Under the pieces are notes generated by a model, which saw nothing but the letters and a program-made list of their open reading frames with translations, did no database searches and had not been told where the DNA came from. Positions 52,179 to 59,810 of a stretch of 64,000 nucleotides of DNA are shown in pieces. Numbering within the stretch: the first letter of the stretch is position 1; every line of letters begins with the position of its first letter. Source of the DNA: Planctomycetota bacterium (GTDB lineage Bacteria > Planctomycetota > Phycisphaerae > Phycisphaerales > UBA1924); contig JAUZRR010000033.1 of assembly GCA_030950285.1 (NCBI GenBank), positions 1-64,000 of the forward strand. Direction: 5' to 3'. The translations under genes and the position numbers were made by a program.

Positions 52179-53450
52179 CTACAACGGCCGCCTCGGGCTC
52201 AGCGCCGCGTTGGCCAGCAGCAGCCCGGTCACCAGCCCGACCGCGACCAGCACCATCGCAAACGCCGCTTCCACGCCGCCGATGGTGTCGTTGTGGACGA
52301 ACGAATCGACGCTGCGAAACCCGAGTGATCCGGGCACGAGCAGCATGATGCCCGGGACCGACAGCACCGCCGAGGGGCGGTCGGCGATCCGCGCCCAGCC
52401 GTTGGCGGCGAGCCCGACCACAAACGCACCGAGGCACGCCCCGATCTCCGGGCCAAGCCACTCTGCGCCGAGGCGGGCGCCAGCAAACCCCAACGCGCCC
52501 GCGGGCAAGATCACCGGCAAGTCGCGCGGCTTGGCCCGGAACAGCACCCCGAGCGCCAGCGGCGCCACGAGCAGCGCCCCGGCCAACGCGACACCCGGCA
52601 GCGGCACCACCGGGTCGCTCGCCACGCCGTAGAGCCCGATCGCCGCCCGCTGCCCGATCGCCACCCCAAAGCCCAACGCCACGAAGATGGTGAGCGCGCC
52701 CATGAGCCGCGCGGTCCCGGCCGCCAGGTGCCGGGTTGCGAGTTCGGCGACCGCGGTGGTCAGCGTCAGCCCCGGCACCAGCGCGATCACCGCGGCCAGC
52801 GCGACCAGCGACGCCGACATCGGCGTCATCGCGGTCGCCAGCGCCCCAGCCAGGAACGCCGCGACGAACCCCACCACGAAGTCCATCAGCCGCGCCAGGT
52901 GCCGGTGCCGCGCGACAGCCTGCAGCACAACCCCCACGACAAACCCGACCAGCGCCGCCCCGACCACGTCGCGCCACCCGCCGCCGAAGAAGACCCCCGC
53001 GGTCGCCGACGCCGCTGCCTGGGCCATCACCATCGCCAGCGGGCCGTACCGGGAAGGCTCGACAACAACCGCGTCGAGCCGGGCCAGCCCCTCGGCAGCC
53101 GTCGCCTTGTCGTCCAGCACGTCCCGCAGCACCGCGTCGATCTGCGATTGCTTTTCGAGGTTGACCTCACCGGATTCGAGCCGCAGCAGGTGGGTGCGTT
53201 GCTCGCCGTCGGACCCGATCGCGGCAAAGACCGCGGTCGGGGTGGCAAAGAACTGGGCTTCCATGCCGAGGTGTTTGGCGCAGCTCATCGCGGCGTCTTC
53301 GAGCCGGTGGGCGGGGATGCCGAACGCCGCCATGAGCAACGCCAGCCGCAGCACGAACCGCTCGGAGACCGCCGCGTCCGGCGTGGGGGGCGTGGGGGGC
53401 GTGGGGGGCGGTGCGTGGGGTGGCCGAGATTGCGGGGCTGGTGTGTGCAT
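52179..53450 (-). CDS. Threonine/serine exporter family protein (ThrE-type)
   Basis: 423 aa from ATG 53450. The N-terminal ThrE domain (about 28-240) has FVLRLALLMAAFGIPAHRLEDAAMSCAKHLG, VFAAIGSDGEQRTHLLRLESGEVNLEKQSQIDAVLRDVLD and five hydrophobic helices with GLTLTTAVAELATRHLAAGTARLMGAL. A second half with about five helices (PVILPAGALGFAGARLGAEWLGPEIGACLGAFVVG; SVPGIMLLVPGSLGFRSV) matches the ThrE_2 (DUF3815) part, so both halves are fused as in actinobacterial ThrE. The N-terminus contains TPPTPPTP from a GGGGGGCGT microsatellite (53381-53411). Confidence 0.88.
   Translation of the reverse strand: MHTPAPQSRPPHAPPPTPPTPPTPDAAVSERFVLRLALLMAAFGIPAHRLEDAAMSCAKHLGMEAQFFATPTAVFAAIGSDGEQRTHLLRLESGEVNLEKQSQIDAVLRDVLDDKATAAEGLARLDAVVVEPSRYGPLAMVMAQAAASATAGVFFGGGWRDVVGAALVGFVVGVVLQAVARHRHLARLMDFVVGFVAAFLAGALATAMTPMSASLVALAAVIALVPGLTLTTAVAELATRHLAAGTARLMGALTIFVALGFGVAIGQRAAIGLYGVASDPVVPLPGVALAGALLVAPLALGVLFRAKPRDLPVILPAGALGFAGARLGAEWLGPEIGACLGAFVVGLAANGWARIADRPSAVLSVPGIMLLVPGSLGFRSVDSFVHNDTIGGVEAAFAMVLVAVGLVTGLLLANAALSPRRPL
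53381..53411. repeat. GGGGGGCGT microsatellite in the thrE-like N-terminus
   Basis: Three to four tandem copies of a nine-base unit encode PPTPPTPPTP ahead of the conserved ThrE domain. In-frame copy number changes would only lengthen a disordered tail. Confidence 0.7.
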
Positions 53451-53829
53451 CACGAGCCCTGATGCTAGAGCACCCGCATGGCAGGTATCGCGCTCGGGTG
53501 GGTTGGAAGTTGGGTGCCACTGGGCGCGAGCCCAATGGCGCCCTGCCTGCCCCGCGAGGTGTGTTCAGGATGCCGCCCGCACCAAAACAACCAGCAGAAA
53601 CGCGACCACGCCGAGCAGGACGAAACCACCGACGAAGAAACCGAGGGCCGCCGCACCCAACCGGCCACTGGGACTCTTTGTACGCGGCTGCTTGTCCCCG
53701 CGCCGAGGATCAGATCATGCGTGCCTGGCATCACGGGCAATCTCCCTCCCGCGTGCTGCGATGTAGCCGGATCGTCTGAAATCAGGCCCCCGATTGCACT
53801 GCATGCAGACACCCGCGGCGCGCCGCCCG
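53451..53829. other. Gap between thrE and prfB with a palindrome and a possible membrane mini-ORF
   Basis: 379 bases. 53512-53543 is a CCACTGGGC-GCGA-GCCCAATGG hairpin. On the minus strand, 53660 down to 53565 encodes, from a TTG, GAAALGFFVGGFVLL...VLVRAAS, a convincing single membrane helix, but there is no ATG or ribosome site and the frame is open for only ~49 codons. I leave it unassigned. Confidence 0.4.
53512..53543. repeat. Palindrome with GCGA loop
   Basis: GTGCCACTGGGC-GCGA-GCCCAATGGCGCC pairs about 11 bases with one mismatch. It is related in its CACTGGGC arm to the element at 43623-43650. Confidence 0.7.
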
Positions 53830-54937
53830 TCACGCCTTGACTGACCGCCGCCGCTGCAACTCGGCACTCACGAACGGCTCGATGTGCCCTTGCAACACCT
53901 TCTCGTAGTTCGATTCCTCGTGCCCGGTGCGGTGGTCTTTCACCCGGTTGTCGTAAAAGACGTAGCTGCGGATCTGCGTCCCCCAGCCGCGCCCGACGTC
54001 GCCGCCCTTGGCTTCCATCAGCTCGGCCGCCCGCTTGTCCTCTTCCAACTGTTCGAGCTTGGCTTGCAGGAGCGTCATTGCCTGGCGTTTGTTCTGGGAC
54101 TGTTCGCGGTGGGTGCTGGCGACCACCATAAACCCCGTCGGCTTGTGCACAATGCGGCACGCCGACGCGACCTTGTTGACGTTCTGCCCGCCCGGCCCAG
54201 ACGACCGCGCAAAGAACGTGAAATCAAGCTCGGTCTCGGGGATCTCGAGCTTTGATTCTTCAAACTCGGGCGTCACATCAACCGTCGCAAAGCTCGTCTG
54301 CCGCTTGCCCTGCGCATTGAACGGCGACACCCGCGCCAGCCGGTGCGTCCCGTGCTCGCACGCCAGGTTCCCGTACGCATACGGCCCCTTGATATGCAGC
54401 GTCACGTGGTCCACCCCGACCTCGGTGCCGTAGGTCTTGGACAGCTCCTCGACCTTGAACCGCATCCGCTCGCAGTAATAGAGGTACATGCGGAAGAGCA
54501 TCTCGGCCCAGTCGTTGGCCTCGGTCCCGCCGTCCCCGGCCGAGATGGTCACGAAGCAGTTGCGGTGGTCGTGCTTGCCCGAGAGCAAAGACTGCAACTC
54601 GACCCGCTCCATCAGGCCGCGGAGCGAGAACAGCGCCTCGTCGGCCTCGACCAGGAGGTCCTTGTCGCCCGACTCCTTCGCCATCTCGTAGGCGACCTGC
54701 GCATCGTCAAACTGCTCGATCACCGCCTTGAGCGGCTCGATCTGGGCCTTGGTCAGCTTGAGCTTTGCGACGGTCTCCTGCGCCTTGTCGGGGTTGTCCC
54801 AGAAGTCCATCGCCGACATCTGCTCTTCGAGATCGGCGAGGGTCGAGAGTTTGGTGTCGTAGTTAAAGAGAGTCGCGGATCGTGACAATCCGCGCCTCAA
54901 GATCGTCGATCACCGGCTGGTGTGCGTCGAAATGCAT
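53830..54937 (-). CDS. prfB: Peptide chain release factor 2, expressed through a +1 programmed frameshift at a UAA codon
   Basis: Terminates translation at UAA and UGA. Frame 0 starts at ATG 54937 (MHFDAHQPVIDDLEARIVTIRDSL) and stops at TAA 54865-54863. The rest of RF2 is in the +1 frame: GACTCTCTTTAACTACGAC gives DSL then NYDTKLSTLADLEEQ. This corresponds to RF2 of E. coli, where CUU UGA C gives L-D at the same place; here CUU UAA C gives L-N. Downstream features are intact: SPF anticodon-like tripeptide (RVSPFNAQGKRQTSF) and GGQ (SSGPGGQNVNKVASACRI). The total is about 368 aa after the shift. I see no strong Shine-Dalgarno-like AGGGGG before the slip site. Coordinates span both frames. Confidence 0.95.
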
Positions 54938-55126
54938 GGGCGAGCCTCCTGAAACGTGCAGGCAGTCTAGGCGAGAGGCCAATCCGGGCGGCTTGCCAGC
55001 GGGCTTTTTCCGATCAATGCGCCGAAACCAGAACCCGGCGGCGTTGTACACAGACAAGGGCCGTCCGCCCGCACCATCAACGCCCCCACCGGCTCACCCC
55101 CGCTCACCCCGCTCAGGAGATCACCC

Positions 55127-56332
55127 ATGCGTATGAACCGCCTCTTCGTGCTGCTCGCTGTTGCCAGCTGCTCTGCTGCGATCGCTTCGTCCGCCTGGGC
55201 GCAGGACTCACGCCGGTCCGAACTCGCACAACGCGTCGCATTGGAACGGCTCGCTGCCGAGCAGGCCAATCAAGACAAAGTACTCGTCTCGCTCGACTTC
55301 CCCGGCGGCACGCTCACCGAGTGGGTCGTCGCCCTCACCCAGGCCGCCAAACCGGACCCCGCAAACATCATCCTCCGTGGCGATGCCGACCGTATCCCCA
55401 TTGAGCCAACGAAGCTCGACAACGTGCCTCTCTCCGCGGCGATCGACGTTGTTTCGGGTGACTACCAGGTCGGCGACGCCAGCTACATCGTCTCGAACAG
55501 GGAATACCAAGAAGCCGCTGGGCGTTCTGTCTTTGCGCTGCAGGTGATCAATGCCGGCCGCCGGACACCGAGAGGCACCCAACAACCCAACTCCCGCGAC
55601 ATCATCGTCCTCCAAATCAAGGAGCTCACCACCGCGCTGCCGGGCGATCCACCCGAGGCCGTCGTTCCTGCCGAAACCATCCTGACCGCGATCGAGACCG
55701 TCCTCGAAGTCGCCGCCGACGACGGCAAAACCGACATGAAGTACCACGCCCCCTCCGGTCTCATCATGCTCGCCGGCCCGGTCCCCTCACTCCGGGCTGC
55801 GCAGGAAGTCGTCGATCAGATGGCAAGTGACATGAGCTTCCGTCGCGACCGGTCCCGCGAGTTGCAGAACAGCCAGGGGCTCGGCCGGCCCGAGTTGCTC
55901 GAACGCGACCTTGCCGAAGCCGTCGCCGATCTGGAAATGGCCCGCGTCCAGTTGCAGATGGCGACCAAGCGGTACGAAGTCGTTGCCCAAAGCCTCAAAG
56001 AGGCCGAGAGGCTCAAGGCCGGGGGGTTCGTTTCCGACGGTGAGGTCAGCACCAACCAGCTCCGGCTGATCGAATCCCAAGCCGAGATCGAGAAAGGCCG
56101 TATCCAGGCCGAGCTCAAGCAGCAGATCGTCGAACAGCTCCAACGCTTGCTCGAACGCTCCCGCACCATCGCGACCGGTGGCAACACCTCCGACGAAATC
56201 CACGCACTCCGTGCCGAGAACACCATGCTTCGTGATAGACTCGCCGCGATGGAGGCCGAACTCGGCAAGCTCAGGGATCTCTTCGCCGCACCGCCCGCCA
56301 GCCGTAACCGCTCGGGCGGTGGCAGCCGCTAA
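55127..56332 (+). CDS. Secreted coiled-coil protein of unknown function
   Basis: 401 aa; signal peptide MRMNRLFVLLAVASCSAAIASSAWAQ. Residues about 40-230 form a mixed alpha/beta part (VLVSLDFPGGTLTEWVVALTQAAKPDPANIILRG; IPIEPTKLDNVPLSAAIDVVSGDY; GLIMLAGPVPSLRAAQEVVDQM) that resembles the short N-domains of secretins. Residues 240-385 form a long coiled coil (LLERDLAEAVADLEMARVQLQMATKRYEVVAQSLKEAERL...EKGRIQAELKQQIVEQLQRLLE). Followed at 56333-56367 by a C-rich microsatellite. The gene is divergent from prfB and may be co-transcribed with the sigma factor downstream. Confidence 0.7.
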   Translation: MRMNRLFVLLAVASCSAAIASSAWAQDSRRSELAQRVALERLAAEQANQDKVLVSLDFPGGTLTEWVVALTQAAKPDPANIILRGDADRIPIEPTKLDNVPLSAAIDVVSGDYQVGDASYIVSNREYQEAAGRSVFALQVINAGRRTPRGTQQPNSRDIIVLQIKELTTALPGDPPEAVVPAETILTAIETVLEVAADDGKTDMKYHAPSGLIMLAGPVPSLRAAQEVVDQMASDMSFRRDRSRELQNSQGLGRPELLERDLAEAVADLEMARVQLQMATKRYEVVAQSLKEAERLKAGGFVSDGEVSTNQLRLIESQAEIEKGRIQAELKQQIVEQLQRLLERSRTIATGGNTSDEIHALRAENTMLRDRLAAMEAELGKLRDLFAAPPASRNRSGGGSR

Positions 56333-56418
56333 ACCCCAACCCCCCACCCCCCCACCCCCCACCCCGCGTGCCCGACGCACCACCACACCACGAGACCGGG
56401 CAGAAAGAGCAGCAGCAC

Positions 56419-57087
56419 GTGAGCGGCACCCCCGGCACCCCCGCCATCCCACTCACCACGCTCCCTGCATCGCTCCCCAGCCACGGGTCCGCGGCCGACG
56501 ACACGGCCGCGTTGACCCGTGCTGCGGCGCGCGGCGATGCCGCCTCGTTCGCCACGATCTACGAACGCTGGTTCGGCCGCGCGCTCACCGCCGCCCACCG
56601 ACTCACCGGCCGCGACGAGGCGTTCTGCCTCGACGTCGTGCAGGACGCGATGCTCCGCGCCGCCCGCCGCATCCCCCCGCTGCCCAGCGAGGCAGCACTG
56701 GGCGCGTGGCTCTGCCGGGTTGTCCACCGCGCCGCCCTCGACCGGCTCCGTGCCGAGCGCCGCCGCGCCGCCCGCGAACGGGCCACAGCACCACACTCAC
56801 GCGCCCCAGCCCACGCCCCAACCCACGCCCCGGACGCCACGCCATCTGACTCCCTCGACGACGAGATCGCCTGGCTGCGAGCGCGGTTGCGAGAGTTGCC
56901 ACCCGACGAGAGCCGCCTGCTCGGCGCCCGCTTCGCCCACGGCCACACACTCGCGCAGGTCGGTGCGGCGCTGGGCATCACCGGCGACGCCGCCCACGGG
57001 CGTCTCCGCCGGGTGCTCAAACGGCTCGCCCGCCAAAGCCCGACCGACCCCCGCCCGCCCGCAGACCGACAGGACCATCAGCCATGA
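56419..57087 (+). CDS. ECF-type RNA polymerase sigma factor
   Basis: 222 aa from GTG 56419 (GTG 56368 would add 17 low-complexity residues). Sigma2: DAASFATIYERWFGRALTAAHRLTGRDEAFCLDVVQDAMLRAARRIPPLPSEAALGAWLCRVVHRAALDRLRAERRR. An Ala/Pro/His-rich linker (THAPDATPSD) leads to sigma4: LRELPPDESRLLGARFAHGHTLAQVGAALGITGDAAHGRLRRVLKRL. It directs RNA polymerase to a specific promoter set. Its stop overlaps the next start (ATGA), so it is coupled to a putative anti-sigma gene. Confidence 0.88.
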   Translation: MSGTPGTPAIPLTTLPASLPSHGSAADDTAALTRAAARGDAASFATIYERWFGRALTAAHRLTGRDEAFCLDVVQDAMLRAARRIPPLPSEAALGAWLCRVVHRAALDRLRAERRRAARERATAPHSRAPAHAPTHAPDATPSDSLDDEIAWLRARLRELPPDESRLLGARFAHGHTLAQVGAALGITGDAAHGRLRRVLKRLARQSPTDPRPPADRQDHQP

Positions 57088-57722
57088 CCAACACCCCGCA
57101 CACAACGCCCCCTCGCATCGACTCGCTCGACGGGCTCGGCTCCGACCTGCTCTCGCCCGCCGCCCGCGCCCGCCGGGACGCGCTCCGCCCCGATGTCGAG
57201 GCTGTGGTCCGTGCCCGAGGCATCCGCCGCGTGGTTGTTCGGTCTGTCGCGGCGGTCGTGCTGCTCACGTCCGCGACCACACTCGCGGTCGTCGCCAACC
57301 GGGGCACACCGCCCCTGTCCACTCCACAAGGCACGCCCGCCAACCCGGGGCCGTCAAGCCCTCTCGCGCAGGGAGACCAGCTCCCCCACCCGGCAGCATC
57401 TCCCAACAACACCCCAACCCCCACCCTCTCCCCCACCATGTCCCCCGCTGTCCGCTCCCCCACCCTCGTCGGCTACGTCGTTGACGACCCCTCGGTGCTT
57501 GATCGGTTCGCAGCGAGTGACACCCCCTCGCGGGTCACGACGCTGGACGACCGCGAGCTGCTCGAGGAACTGCGGGCGGCCGGCCTGCCCGCGGGGCTGA
57601 TCCGCACCAACGGCCGCACCCGCCTGGCGTTCCACAACGCCCGACCCGCCCCCACCGCCGTCCCCACCGCTCCCCCCACCGCTCCCCCCACCGCCGTCCC
57701 CGGGGCCGACCCCATACCATGA
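57084..57722 (+). CDS. Putative membrane anti-sigma factor or regulator
   Basis: 212 aa. N-terminal cytoplasmic ~45 residues (IDSLDGLGSDLLSPAARARRDALRPDVEAVVRARGIRRVVV), one membrane helix (SVAAVVLLTSATTLAVV, about 54-71), then a Pro/Thr-rich periplasmic linker and a small domain (LVGYVVDDPSVLDRFAASDTPSRVTTLDDRELLEELRAAGLPAGLIRTNGRTRLAFH). Overlaps the sigma gene by four bases. No ZAS (HxxxCxxC) motif is present, so the anti-sigma role rests on position and topology. Confidence 0.6.
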   Translation: MTNTPHTTPPRIDSLDGLGSDLLSPAARARRDALRPDVEAVVRARGIRRVVVRSVAAVVLLTSATTLAVVANRGTPPLSTPQGTPANPGPSSPLAQGDQLPHPAASPNNTPTPTLSPTMSPAVRSPTLVGYVVDDPSVLDRFAASDTPSRVTTLDDRELLEELRAAGLPAGLIRTNGRTRLAFHNARPAPTAVPTAPPTAPPTAVPGADPIP

Positions 57723-57726
57723 CCGC

Positions 57727-58029
57727 GTGCCGACCCAGACCACCGAACCCCCGCCCGCTGCCACCACGACCACCGCCCCGGCCCCGGCTCCCGGGCTGGA
57801 CCCGACCACCAAGCAGGCGGTGAGCCAGGTCTCGGCGACCGCGATGGTCTCGTTGCTCCTGGTGCTCGTGGTCACCTGCGTGCTGGTTCTGCTCATGCTG
57901 CGACGCCGCAGCCGCGCCGGGCGAAAGGGCCGCAAGACCGACCTCCGCACCGACGCCTGGGCCGAGGCCGCCCGCCGGGTTGATCTCGAAGACCACCCCG
58001 ACATCCCCCGCGAGCCCGGCACCGAATGA
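57727..58029 (+). CDS. Small single-pass membrane protein
   Basis: 100 aa from GTG 57727. A Pro/Thr/Ala-rich extracytoplasmic N-terminus, a helix AMVSLLLVLVVTCVLVLLML (about 40-60), then a basic cytoplasmic tail (RRRSRAGRKGRK) and a short acidic end. Four bases after the previous gene and overlapping the SDR start, so part of the same unit. No known family. Confidence 0.55.
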   Translation: MPTQTTEPPPAATTTTAPAPAPGLDPTTKQAVSQVSATAMVSLLLVLVVTCVLVLLMLRRRSRAGRKGRKTDLRTDAWAEAARRVDLEDHPDIPREPGTE

Positions 58030-58919
58030 GCACCCCCCCCACCCCCGCCACCTCGCCCCGCATAGAGCCCCTCGCGCAAGCGAGGGGACACCCGCACCCC
58101 GCGCTCGGCCCGCTCCCTTTCGCCGGCAAGCGCCCGATCGCGTGCGTCACCGGCGGGGCCCGCCGCGTCGGCCGGGCGATCGCGCTCGAGCTGGCGGCCC
58201 GCGGGCTCGACGTGCTGCTCACGTTCAACACTTCCGAACACGACGCCCGCGCCACCTGCGACGCGATCCGCGGGCTCGGGGTGGACGCCGCGGCGGTCGC
58301 CTTCGATCTGGCCGACCCGCCCGCGACACTCGCCCGCGCCCACCAGCTCGCCGCCGCGTTGCCCCGGCTCGATGTCCTCGTGCATAACGCCTCGACCTAC
58401 GAGCCCTCGCCGCTGGTGCCTGTGGAATCGCTCGACCTCGACGCCGCCGCCCGGCAGCACGCGGTCAACGCGCTCTCGCCCTTAGCGCTCAGCGCCGCGT
58501 TGGCTCCGCTGCTCGGTGCCGCCGGCACCGGCGCGATCGTCGCGATGCTCGACATCCACACCGAGCCCGCCCCCCCACTCCCCCCACCCGTGGCACCGGC
58601 TTCCAGCCGGTGTGCCCCCCGCCGCGACCACGCCGCCTACGCGATGTCCAAGGCGGCGCTCGGGGCGATGGTCCGCGCGCTGGCGGTTGATCTGGCTCCC
58701 CGCGTCCGTGTCAACGGCATCGCCCCGGGCGTGATCGCCTGGCCGGAGTCCGGCCCCGAGGCCGACCCCGAGATGCAGGCCCGCTACCTGTCGCGGGTCC
58801 CGCTCAGGCGGACGGGCACGCCCGAGGACGCGGCCAAAGCCGTGGCGTTTCTCGCCCTCGACGCGGCATACACGACCGGGCAGGTGCTGGCGGTAGACGG
58901 CGGGCGGGCGCTGCGGTAG
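58026..58919 (+). CDS. Short-chain dehydrogenase/reductase, pteridine reductase-like, with repeat-derived inserts
   Basis: 297 aa. The Rossmann motif TGGARRVGRAIALELAARGLDVLLTFN (cofactor loop TGGxRRxG as in pteridine reductases), DVLVHNASTYEPSPL (NAS), and the catalytic YAMSKAALGAM (YxxxK) are present; the catalytic serine position is unclear (VAMLDIHTE follows the strand, as in FolM/PTR1-type enzymes). Residues 13-22 (IEPLAQARGH) are encoded by a GAGCC/GCAA palindrome, and PPPVAPASSRCAPRR just before the catalytic Tyr is encoded by a CACCGGCTTCCAGCCGGTG palindrome. The first adds to a disordered N-terminus; the second lengthens an active-site loop. Confidence 0.82.
   Translation: MSTPPTPATSPRIEPLAQARGHPHPALGPLPFAGKRPIACVTGGARRVGRAIALELAARGLDVLLTFNTSEHDARATCDAIRGLGVDAAAVAFDLADPPATLARAHQLAAALPRLDVLVHNASTYEPSPLVPVESLDLDAAARQHAVNALSPLALSAALAPLLGAAGTGAIVAMLDIHTEPAPPLPPPVAPASSRCAPRRDHAAYAMSKAALGAMVRALAVDLAPRVRVNGIAPGVIAWPESGPEADPEMQARYLSRVPLRRTGTPEDAAKAVAFLALDAAYTTGQVLAVDGGRALR
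58065..58089 (+). repeat. GAGCC-stem-GCAA palindrome inside the SDR gene
   Basis: An exact copy of the common form, in frame, coding for EPLAQARG near the SDR N-terminus. It is in the sense strand of the mRNA, so would form its hairpin 40 nt into the coding region. Confidence 0.88.
58586..58612 (+). repeat. CACCGGCTTCCAGCCGGTG palindrome inside the SDR gene
   Basis: Preceded by CCCGTGG and lying in frame before the catalytic tyrosine. Related copies are at 27515-27540 (between scpA and kdsD) and 27738-27764 (inside kdsD). Confidence 0.75.
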
Positions 58920-58943
58920 ATGCCTCTGGTGGGTTGCCCGCGC

Positions 58944-59762
58944 CTACGCCTTCACGTCTGCAACCGCTTCCACCGCCGCCTTGAACATCGCCAGCCCCGG
59001 CGTCTCTCCCCGCTTCACCCCCGCGGGCAGCCGGGTCCACCACGGGTGCCGATTCCAGTCGAGGTACCGCTCGGGGTGGGGCATCAGCCCGAAGATTCGC
59101 CCCGTGGTGTCGCAGACGCCCGCGACCGCGCCCTGCGAGCCGTTGATGTCGGTGCGGGAGCGGAGCGCCACCTGCCCGTCGGCTTCGAGTGCCGCCAGCG
59201 TGGCTTGGTCTTTGGCGACAAACCGCCCCTCGCCGTGGGCGACCGGCAGGATCAGCACCTCGTCGGCCCCGTGCTGCTGCGCCATCTCGACCAGCGGCGC
59301 GGTCCAGATGCAGGGCGACCCCTCGACCGCCTCGACCCCGACCCAGTCGTCGACAAATCTCGCCGAGGCGTTGTCGGTCAGCGTGAGCGTGGGCTCTGGT
59401 GCGACCTCCGGCCAGGCCTCCCCGGCCCCCGGCCCGGGCAAGAGCCCGGCCTGCACCAGCACCTGGAACCCGTTGCACACCCCGAGGATCGGGCACCCTC
59501 GCTCGGCCGCCGCCCGCAGCCTGGGGTAGACCCGCTCGCGGAGTTTGACCGCGAGGATGCGGCCGGACGCGATATCGTCGCCGTAGCTGAACCCCCCGGG
59601 CAGCGCGATGAGGTCGGCGGCGTCAAGCACCGCCGGGTCGGCGAGCACCGCGTCGACGTGGACCAGCTCGGGCGTCGCCCCCGCCAGGGCAAACGCCCGC
59701 AGCAGTTCGACCTCGCAGTTGGTCCCGGCGGTGCGTACAACAAGAGCCTTTGGCATGGGCAT
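58944..59762 (-). CDS. purQ: Phosphoribosylformylglycinamidine synthase, glutaminase subunit
   Basis: 272 aa (MPMPKALVVRTAGTNCEVELLRAFALAGATPELVHVDAV). A class I glutamine amidotransferase supplying ammonia for FGAM formation in purine synthesis. Seen: LIALPGGFSYGDDIASGRILA, the nucleophile Cys in ILGVCNGFQVLVQAGLLPG, PVAHGEGRF and the His/Glu of GLMPHPERYLDWNRHPWWTRLP. The length and the TNCE block match the small-PurQ group. purL and purS are not in the window. Confidence 0.95.
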   Translation of the reverse strand: MPMPKALVVRTAGTNCEVELLRAFALAGATPELVHVDAVLADPAVLDAADLIALPGGFSYGDDIASGRILAVKLRERVYPRLRAAAERGCPILGVCNGFQVLVQAGLLPGPGAGEAWPEVAPEPTLTLTDNASARFVDDWVGVEAVEGSPCIWTAPLVEMAQQHGADEVLILPVAHGEGRFVAKDQATLAALEADGQVALRSRTDINGSQGAVAGVCDTTGRIFGLMPHPERYLDWNRHPWWTRLPAGVKRGETPGLAMFKAAVEAVADVKA

Positions 59763-59810
59763 AGCCTATCCCCGACCGCACGCATCCGCTTATCGAAAGG
59801 GGTTCTGCCC

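Noticed and set aside
53565-53660. Mini-ORF encoding one membrane helix after prfB
   Set aside because: Only a TTG start, no ribosome site; mentioned in the gap entry but not called.
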